This document shows, one piece after another, positions 6,659 through 10,991 of a stretch of DNA of 10,991 bases (positions are counted from its first letter, which is position 1; each line of letters begins with the position of its first letter). The stretch spans positions 1 through 10,991 of the forward strand of contig JBCBAP010000094.1 of the NCBI GenBank assembly GCA_038532435.1, read 5' to 3'. The notes below the pieces were generated by a model. It did no database searches. It was not told the origin of the DNA and worked only from the letters and a program-made list of their open reading frames with translations. The stretch comes from JBCBAP01 sp038532435. Its GTDB lineage: Bacteria; Pseudomonadota; Alphaproteobacteria; Rhodobacterales; Rhodobacteraceae. The position numbers and the translations under genes were made by a program.

Positions 6659-7945
6659 TCAGGTGCCGTGGACACCCCGACGTGCGTTCAGATCGACCAC
6701 ATTGTCCACACTGACGGAGGGCTTCGCATAGGGCCCTTCCGCGGCCAGCATCATGTCGACGATACGGCGCAGGATCATCCGCCGGCCCCCATGGGTGTAG
6801 AAGCTTCCCTTGATCTGGGAGGTTTCGAGCAGGAACCGCCGATAGTCGAGATAGGCGGCGCGATCCACCGGATCGGGGTTCTCCAGGAAGGCCTCGAGAG
6901 ACTGCGCGGAAACGAGCCCCGGCTTGTCGTAGACCGCGCGGCCCAGCACCTTCGTCGGCACCCCGCGCCAGAGCGCCTGCTGGGCGGACGTGGAGTTGAC
7001 GGTGATTGCGGTGCGCGCGTGATCGAGGAGCGCGCCGAGCTTGCCCGCAGCAACGAACCTCACACGCCGTTCCAAACCCGCCTCTCGCGCGTGGAGCTGG
7101 AGGAGCGGCCGGATCGGTTCGCGCCCGTCCTCGAACGGGTGTGCCTTGAACACGAGCTGGTGATGCTGCGGGGCGGACCGGGCGAAAGCGCCCATCACCT
7201 CCGCCGCGAACGCCTCCAGCGACGGAAACGGCCCGTGCCGCCGGAACGCGCTGTCGTGGCAGAGCTGGAGCAAGACGAGGTGGTAGGGCGAGGAGGATCG
7301 GCGCAACGCGCGGGTCTGCACCCGCCCGGTGAGCGCCCTGACCGGCATCGCCGCAAGCCGTCGCAGGTGCAGCCCCGCCTCCTGCGCCACCGGCATATCC
7401 CGGTGAGACCGATAGGACGGATAGCGCCCCTGCCCCAGCAGCACCGCCATGTGGTATCGGGCTGAGGCGTAGGCATGGCGCCGGGCGGCCCCCCATTGGT
7501 CCGGCGCGCGGGACTGGGGACGCTCCACCGGGTCGAGGCGCGCACGGATGTCGGGCAGGGTCATCTTCATCAGGGGCGACGTGCCGTTCACCCCGTCCCG
7601 CTCGTAGGTCACCCAATGAGGGCGCAGGTAACCTTCCTCCAGAAAATGGAGCGTGACCCCCACGGACCGGGCGACATCCTGCGCGATCCGGTGCACCGGA
7701 CGGTCATCACCATAGAGCACGATATCGGTGATGCCCTCCTCCTGGATCGTGTTCCCCAGCGCACCCGGCCACGCGTCGAGCGTGTCGCGAAAGGGGCGGT
7801 AACCATCCCGCCCCCGCCAGCCCAGCCCGTCGCCCGCGTTGAACCCGATCCGCGTCGCGCGCTGCCCCGCCTGCCGGAGCGCACGTGCAAGCGCGAGGCA
7901 AAATGGCCCGTGCGGTCCCTGCAGGATCAGAAAATGGCGTTGCAC
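6659..7945 (-). CDS. kpsS: Capsular polysaccharide beta-Kdo transferase KpsS
   Basis: KpsS adds the first Kdo to lyso-phosphatidylglycerol, and KpsC then extends it. The protein has 428 residues (E. coli about 390). Family signatures in order: LQGPHGPF (8-15), FNAGDG (35-40), GDDRPVH (79-85), LEEGYLRPHWVT (102-113), LQLCHDSAFRRHG (226-238), KAHPFEDG (267-274) and TVNSTSA (315-321). The open frame runs upstream to 8167, but the homologous region begins only at QRHFLILQGP. The GTG at 7945 has a strong AGGGAGG six bases upstream, so I take it as the start; the upstream extension is basic, low-complexity sequence from the divergent promoter region. It is the first gene of the capsule operon (kpsS, export lipoprotein, kpsC) and is divergent from ribE. 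A 142-base gap separates it from the export gene with the start chosen there. Confidence 0.93.
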   Translation of the reverse strand: MQRHFLILQGPHGPFCLALARALRQAGQRATRIGFNAGDGLGWRGRDGYRPFRDTLDAWPGALGNTIQEEGITDIVLYGDDRPVHRIAQDVARSVGVTLHFLEEGYLRPHWVTYERDGVNGTSPLMKMTLPDIRARLDPVERPQSRAPDQWGAARRHAYASARYHMAVLLGQGRYPSYRSHRDMPVAQEAGLHLRRLAAMPVRALTGRVQTRALRRSSSPYHLVLLQLCHDSAFRRHGPFPSLEAFAAEVMGAFARSAPQHHQLVFKAHPFEDGREPIRPLLQLHAREAGLERRVRFVAAGKLGALLDHARTAITVNSTSAQQALWRGVPTKVLGRAVYDKPGLVSAQSLEAFLENPDPVDRAAYLDYRRFLLETSQIKGSFYTHGGRRMILRRIVDMMLAAEGPYAKPSVSVDNVVDLNARRGVHGT

Positions 7946-7966
7946 GGAGGTCCTCCCTTCACCGTG
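7943..7966 (-). promoter_or_regulatory. kpsS ribosome-binding site inside a start-codon hairpin
   Basis: On the - strand CACGG (7966-7962) can pair with CCGTG (7947-7943), whose last three bases are the GTG start codon. The loop holds GGGAGG (7957-7952). Alternatively GGAGG pairs directly with CCTCC across one base. Both folds would hide the start or the Shine-Dalgarno. The sequence is seen directly; the control role is inference. Confidence 0.4.
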
Positions 7967-8101
7967 GCGGGCACGGAACCACACTGCGCGCGCGTGGTAA
8001 ACAGATAGTTGACGCCGCGCTTTCTGCCGCGCTCCCCTTGCCTTGACCCCTTCGCAGGCGTACCTCTCGCCCCAACGAAACCTGTGGAAGACCCTCTGCT
8101 C
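7946..8101. promoter_or_regulatory. Divergent kpsS / ribE promoter region
   Basis: These 156 bases must hold the promoters for the capsule operon (leftward) and the ribE-nusB operon (rightward). An AT-rich patch lies at 7998-8010. For ribE, TTGCCT (8038-8043), 17 bases, then TACCTC (8061-8066) is a weak candidate. TTGACG (8009-8014) and TTGACC (8043-8048) have good -35 character but poor -10 partners. I see no conserved RFN (FMN riboswitch) sequence. GGAAG (8086-8090) is the nearest purine-rich ribosome-binding sequence, 11 bases before the ribE ATG. Confidence 0.4.
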
Positions 8102-8704
8102 ATGTTCACCGGAATAGTCACCGATATTGGCCGGGTGATGTCGCTGGAAGATCGCGGCGACCTGCACGCGCGGATCGCGACACGCTACGCGCCGGAGGCA
8201 ATCGACCTTGGCGCCTCGATCGCCTGCGACGGCGTCTGCCTTACGGTCGTCGACCGGGGGGAAACGGACGGCACCCGCTGGTTCGACGTCACCATTTCAG
8301 CGGAAAGCGTGTCGAAGACAAACATCGGCGCCTGGGCCGTCGACCGTCCGATCAACCTCGAACGTGCGCTGCGGGTTGGCGATGAGCTGGGGGGGCATAT
8401 CGTCTCCGGCCATGTGGACGGCGTCGCCGAGGTAACCGCCGTCACCGACGAGGGCGAGAGCACCCGGGTGACCTTCGCAGCACCCGAGGCACTCGCGAAG
8501 TTTTTAGCGCCCAAAGGGTCCGTCGCGCTCAACGGCACGTCCCTGACCGTGAACGAGGTCGAGGGCAGCACGTTCGGCGTCAACTTCATCCCCCACACCA
8601 AAACCGCGACCACGTGGGGCACGGTGAAGGCCGGTGACGGGGTCAATCTGGAGATCGACACGCTCGCGCGCTACGTCGCCCGGCTCCACGAGGCGACCGC
8701 ATGA
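8102..8704 (+). CDS. ribE: Riboflavin synthase, alpha subunit
   Basis: RibE (ribC in some species) dismutates two molecules of 6,7-dimethyl-8-ribityllumazine to riboflavin and the pyrimidine that RibH reuses. The protein has 200 residues, typical of the family. It contains two lumazine-binding beta-barrel repeats: residues 1-97 (MFTGIVTDIGRV, IACDGVCLTVV 40-50, SAESVSKTNIG 67-77) and 98-190 (GHIVSGHVDGVAEV 98-111, GSVALNGTSLTVNEV 139-153, FIPHTKTATTWG 162-173). The open frame extends upstream to 8009, but the MFTGIV opening is the family N-terminus, so the ATG at 8102 is the start. The stop overlaps the next gene as ATGA (8701-8704), showing tight coupling with ribB. It is the first gene of the right-hand rib operon. 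Confidence 0.97.
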   Translation: MFTGIVTDIGRVMSLEDRGDLHARIATRYAPEAIDLGASIACDGVCLTVVDRGETDGTRWFDVTISAESVSKTNIGAWAVDRPINLERALRVGDELGGHIVSGHVDGVAEVTAVTDEGESTRVTFAAPEALAKFLAPKGSVALNGTSLTVNEVEGSTFGVNFIPHTKTATTWGTVKAGDGVNLEIDTLARYVARLHEATA

Positions 8705-9801
8705 TCGAGGACTTCTCGGACATCGTCTCCTCCGTCGAGGACATCATCGACGATGCCCGCAACGGCCGGATGTTCATCCTCGTCGACCACGAGGATCGCG
8801 AGAACGAGGGTGATCTGGTGATCCCTGCCCAGATGGCGACACCGGATGCGATCAATTTCATGGCCACCCACGGGCGTGGCCTGATCTGCCTGACACTGAC
8901 GGGGGATCGGCTCGACGCGCTGGGCCTGCCATTGATGGCGGCGACCAACTCCTCCCGCCACGAAACCGCCTTCACCGTCTCCATCGAGGCACGCGAGGGG
9001 GTGACCACCGGCATTTCAGCCGCGGACCGGGCGCGCACGGTCTCCGTCGCCATCGATCCGACGACCACGGCAGCGGATATCGCGACGCCGGGTCACATCT
9101 TTCCGCTGCGCGCACGGGACGGCGGCGTGCTCGTCCGGGCCGGTCATACGGAAGCGGCAGTGGACATCTCCCGCCTTGCAGGCCTGAACCCTTCCGGAGT
9201 GATCTGCGAGATCATGAACGAGGACGGCACGATGTCCCGGATGCCGGACCTTGTGGCCTTCGCCCAGCGTCACGGGCTCAAGATCGGGACGATCAGCGAT
9301 CTGATCGCCTACCGCCGCCGCCACGACAATCTCGTGCGGGAGCGGGCGGCAAAACCCGTGACCTCCGAATATGGCGGCGACTGGATCCTGCGGATTTTCT
9401 CCGACGTAACCGGCGGGGCGGAGCATCTGGCGCTGACCAAGGGCGATCTAACAACGCCCGGACCGGTGACCGTCCGCATGCACGCGGTCAATCCGCTCGA
9501 CGATCTTTTGGCACTCAACCCCGGGCGCAGTCACCAGCTTTCCGATGCGATGCGCGCGATCGGGGATGAGGAACGCGGCGTTGTCGTCATCCTGCGGGAC
9601 ATGACGGACCAGCTCCAGCTCGATGACGGGGTGTCACCGTCCACCTTGCGGCAGTACGGCGTGGGCGCGCAGATCCTCGGCGCGCTCGGCGTTCATGAGA
9701 TGGTGCTCTTGACGAACTCGCCGAGCCCGAAAGTGGTGGGCCTCGACGGTTACGGCCTTTCCATCGTCGGCACCCGGGCGATCCCGGCGACGGGGCGCTA
9801 A
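8701..9801 (+). CDS. ribB: DHBP synthase fused to a degenerate GTP cyclohydrolase II domain (RibBX type)
   Basis: The N-terminal domain (about 8-205) is 3,4-dihydroxy-2-butanone 4-phosphate synthase, which makes the four-carbon unit from ribulose 5-phosphate. Its motifs are intact: DHEDRENEGD (29-38), THGRGLICL (56-64), TTGISAADRA (102-111), GHIFPL (131-136) and HTEAAVD (149-155). The C-terminal part (about 222-366) has the GTP cyclohydrolase II fold pattern (VRMHAVNPLDDLLAL, LRQYGVGAQILGALGVHEMVLLTNSPSPKVVGLDGYGL). It lacks the zinc ligands: where RibA has a three-cysteine CLTGD/RCDC segment, there is no cysteine at all. This is the RibBX arrangement known in many Proteobacteria, in which the second domain does not have RibA activity. 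The 366-residue length fits RibBX. Translation is coupled to ribE through ATGA. A 154-base spacer with RNA-structure potential separates it from ribH. Confidence 0.95.
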   Translation: MIEDFSDIVSSVEDIIDDARNGRMFILVDHEDRENEGDLVIPAQMATPDAINFMATHGRGLICLTLTGDRLDALGLPLMAATNSSRHETAFTVSIEAREGVTTGISAADRARTVSVAIDPTTTAADIATPGHIFPLRARDGGVLVRAGHTEAAVDISRLAGLNPSGVICEIMNEDGTMSRMPDLVAFAQRHGLKIGTISDLIAYRRRHDNLVRERAAKPVTSEYGGDWILRIFSDVTGGAEHLALTKGDLTTPGPVTVRMHAVNPLDDLLALNPGRSHQLSDAMRAIGDEERGVVVILRDMTDQLQLDDGVSPSTLRQYGVGAQILGALGVHEMVLLTNSPSPKVVGLDGYGLSIVGTRAIPATGR

Positions 9802-9804
9802 CCG

Positions 9805-9938
9805 ATGTCCCGGCCGATGACGCCCCCGTTCGGCAACGCCACTGGCGCGGCAGGTGATGGGGGCTGGCGTCCGGCATGGGAATCCGCTAGGCCCGCGGCT
9901 CTCGAAATCACGACGTCCCGGCCTGCCGGTCGGGACAT
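9805..9938 (+). promoter_or_regulatory. Candidate structured RNA leader of ribH
   Basis: The ribBX-ribH spacer can be closed by a 12-bp helix, 9805-9816 with 9927-9938 (11 Watson-Crick pairs and one G-U). The 3' arm can instead form a 9-bp hairpin with 9915-9923 (loop TGCC 9924-9927). The two are mutually exclusive because CGATGTCCCGGCC (9803-9815) is repeated as CGACGTCCCGGCC (9911-9923). Inside are GCCCCC/GGGGGC (9822-9827/9859-9864), a small CGCC/GGCG hairpin (9837-9840/9844-9847) and CCGC/GCGG (9884-9887/9895-9898). The ribH ribosome-binding site AAGG (9945-9948) lies just after the structure. No known riboswitch class was recognised. The pairings are directly visible; a regulatory role is inference. 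Confidence 0.4.
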
Positions 9939-9955
9939 GCGGACAAGGTGCTGAG

Positions 9956-10477
9956 ATGGCAAGTTCGGAAGATCAGGGTATTCTAGCCCTGCCCCGGTTC
10001 GATACCCCGCCGCGGGTCGCGCTCGTTGTCGCGCCTTACTACCGGGCCATCGCCGATGACCTCATTGCCGGCGCGACCGAGGTGCTCACACAGGCTGGCG
10101 CGGCGGTCGAGGTAATCGAGGTGCCCGGCGCACTCGAGGTTCCGACGGCCATCCGTCTGGCGAGCCGCGCCGGACGGTTCGACGGCTACGTCGCGTTGGG
10201 CTGCATCATCCGCGGAGAGACCACGCACTATGACACCGTCTGCAACGACAGCTCCCGCGGGCTGACACTGCTCGGCCTTGACGGAATTGCCATCGGCAAC
10301 GGGATCCTGACCGTGGAGAACATGGCCCAGGCAGAGGCACGGGCGAAGCCGTCCAAGATGAACAAAGGCGGCGGTGCCGCGGCAGCCGCCCTGCACCTGA
10401 TCGCCCTCGCGCGCCGCTTCGGCAGCGGAGCGACAATCATGGCCGGCGAGGCCACAGACCCGAAGGATCGCGCCTGA
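9956..10477 (+). CDS. ribH: 6,7-dimethyl-8-ribityllumazine synthase (lumazine synthase)
   Basis: RibH condenses the ribitylamino-pyrimidine with the four-carbon phosphate from RibB to give lumazine, the substrate of RibE; it usually assembles into pentamers or larger shells. The protein has 173 residues from the chosen start. Motifs: VALVVAPYYRAIADDLIAGA (21-40, substrate-binding segment), EVPGALEVPTAI (55-66), ALGCIIRGETTHYD (80-93, with the active-site His91), GNGILTVENMAQAEARA (114-130) and NKGGGAAAAALHL (136-148). The GILTVEN and NKGGGAAAAAL forms are typical of alphaproteobacterial enzymes. The ATG at 9956 has AAGG seven bases upstream and matches relatives; the frame is open back to GTG 9854/ATG 9857, which would add about 33 basic residues and is unlikely. 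The stop overlaps the nusB start (TGATG). Confidence 0.96.
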   Translation: MASSEDQGILALPRFDTPPRVALVVAPYYRAIADDLIAGATEVLTQAGAAVEVIEVPGALEVPTAIRLASRAGRFDGYVALGCIIRGETTHYDTVCNDSSRGLTLLGLDGIAIGNGILTVENMAQAEARAKPSKMNKGGGAAAAALHLIALARRFGSGATIMAGEATDPKDRA

Positions 10478-10962
10478 TGCCCCGTGCCGTGCCCAAACCC
10501 TCCCGCGAGCAGGCGCGCCAGATGCGGTCCGCCTCCCGCCTCTTTGCGACGCAGGCGCTCTTTCAGATGGAACAGGGCGACGCAACGCTTCCGGAAGTGC
10601 AGGAGCAGTTCGAGACTCACCGCATGGGTGCCGAGATCGAGGGGGATACCTACGCGGAGGGCGATGTCGATCTCTTCCGCACGCTGATCGGGGAGGCCCT
10701 TGCCCAGCAGGTTACCATTGACCAGGCCACGGACGCGGCGCTCGTGGCCCGCTGGCCCATCGGCAAGATCGACCCCACGCTGCGGGCACTCTTCCGTGCC
10801 GCCGGGGCGGAGCTCACAACGGGCAAGACCCCGCCCAAGGTTGTCATCACCGAGTTCGTCGACGTCGCCCGCGCATTCTTTCCGGACGGCAAGGAGCCCA
10901 AGTTCGTCAACGCCGTCCTCGACCATATGGCCCACGCCATGCGGCCGGAGGCATTCGAGTAA
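10477..10962 (+). CDS. nusB: Transcription antitermination factor NusB
   Basis: NusB binds boxA RNA together with NusE (S10) in the complex that protects rRNA transcription from termination. The protein has 161 residues, within the family range of about 140-165, and is all-helical. Recognisable parts are the N-terminal helix SREQARQMRSASRLFATQAL (9-28), the central ARWPIGKIDPTLRALFRAAGAEL and the C-terminal PPKVVITEFVDVARAFF with KFVNAVLDHMAH. The basic N-terminus (PRAVPKPSREQARQ) is common in alphaproteobacteria. The ATG shares one base with the ribH stop (TGATG), so the genes are translationally coupled; ribH-nusB is a widely conserved pair. It ends with TAA at 10960-10962. Confidence 0.96.
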   Translation: MPRAVPKPSREQARQMRSASRLFATQALFQMEQGDATLPEVQEQFETHRMGAEIEGDTYAEGDVDLFRTLIGEALAQQVTIDQATDAALVARWPIGKIDPTLRALFRAAGAELTTGKTPPKVVITEFVDVARAFFPDGKEPKFVNAVLDHMAHAMRPEAFE

Positions 10963-10963
10963 C

Positions 10964-10980
10964 ATCCGCGATCAGCGGAT
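10964..10980 (+). terminator. Short hairpin after nusB, possible terminator stem
   Basis: ATCCGC (10964-10969) and GCGGAT (10975-10980) form a perfect 6-bp stem with loop GATCA, two bases after the nusB stop. The following CTGTTGGGACA has no clear T-run and the window ends, so termination is uncertain. Confidence 0.3.
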
Positions 10981-10991
10981 CTGTTGGGACA

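Noticed and set aside
6641..7465. 274-codon + strand frame opposite kpsS
   Set aside because: Arg/Pro/Glu-rich shadow of kpsS with no domain or credible start; the - strand gene is well supported.
8043..8071. TTGACC as a clear ribE promoter -35
   Set aside because: At 16-18 bases downstream there is only CTCGCC-like sequence, too far from a -10 consensus to call.
8009..8101. N-terminal extension of ribE from 8009
   Set aside because: Riboflavin synthase begins with MFTGIV, present at 8102.
7946..8167. N-terminal extension of kpsS to 8167
   Set aside because: It overlaps the ribE start, has no homology to KpsS N-termini, and the GTG at 7945 has a strong GGGAGG at ideal spacing.
9854..9955. 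In-frame upstream start of ribH (GTG 9854 / ATG 9857)
   Set aside because: It would add a basic, Pro/Gly-rich extension not seen in lumazine synthases; ATG 9956 has a good AAGG and matches family length.
9802..9955. FMN or cobalamin riboswitch before ribH
   Set aside because: A CCACTGG string (9839-9845) recalls the cobalamin element, but the B12 box and the other conserved blocks are absent and the spacer is too short; no RFN core sequence is present either.

Overview
The window is high-GC chromosomal DNA from an alphaproteobacterium, most likely of the Rhodobacteraceae/Rhodobacterales. The reasons are the RpoD C-terminus, the run nrdR-ribD ... ribE-ribB(A)-ribH-nusB, a lumazine synthase of the alphaproteobacterial type, and a dense, short-spaced gene layout. 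It reads as ordinary core chromosome with a small capsule (Kps-type) gene group set inside the riboflavin cluster. I see no transposase, integrase, CRISPR array, tRNA or rRNA.

Layout on the + strand: the 3' half of rpoD (to 890); a 452-base spacer without a convincing gene, ending in a possible general-stress (EcfG-type) promoter; a three-helix CBU_0592-like membrane protein (1343-1666) closed by a strong intrinsic terminator (1691-1730); then nrdR (1889-2365) and ribD (2352-3470), which overlap. On the - strand, tail-to-tail with ribD and divergent from ribE, lies a capsule operon in the order kpsS (7945-6659), an outer-membrane polysaccharide export lipoprotein (about 6516-5395) and kpsC (5390-3477). 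Back on the + strand are ribE (8102-8704), a RibBX-type ribB (8701-9801), ribH (9956-10477) and nusB (10477-10962).

The rib genes cover most of riboflavin synthesis: RibD does deamination and reduction of the pyrimidine, RibB makes the four-carbon donor, RibH makes lumazine and RibE makes riboflavin. The GTP cyclohydrolase II half of the RibB fusion has lost its zinc cysteines, so the entry reaction must come from a ribA elsewhere. KpsC and KpsS are the two beta-Kdo transferases that build the lipid-linked poly-Kdo anchor of ABC-exported capsules; the lipoprotein is the matching outer-membrane exporter. The ABC transporter, the co-polymerase and the repeat-unit glycosyltransferases are not in the window.

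The parts most worth a second look are non-coding. The 154-base ribBX-ribH spacer can form a 12-bp long-range helix that competes with a 9-bp local hairpin. The starts of kpsS and of the export gene both sit beside inverted repeats that enclose a GGGAGG ribosome-binding sequence.
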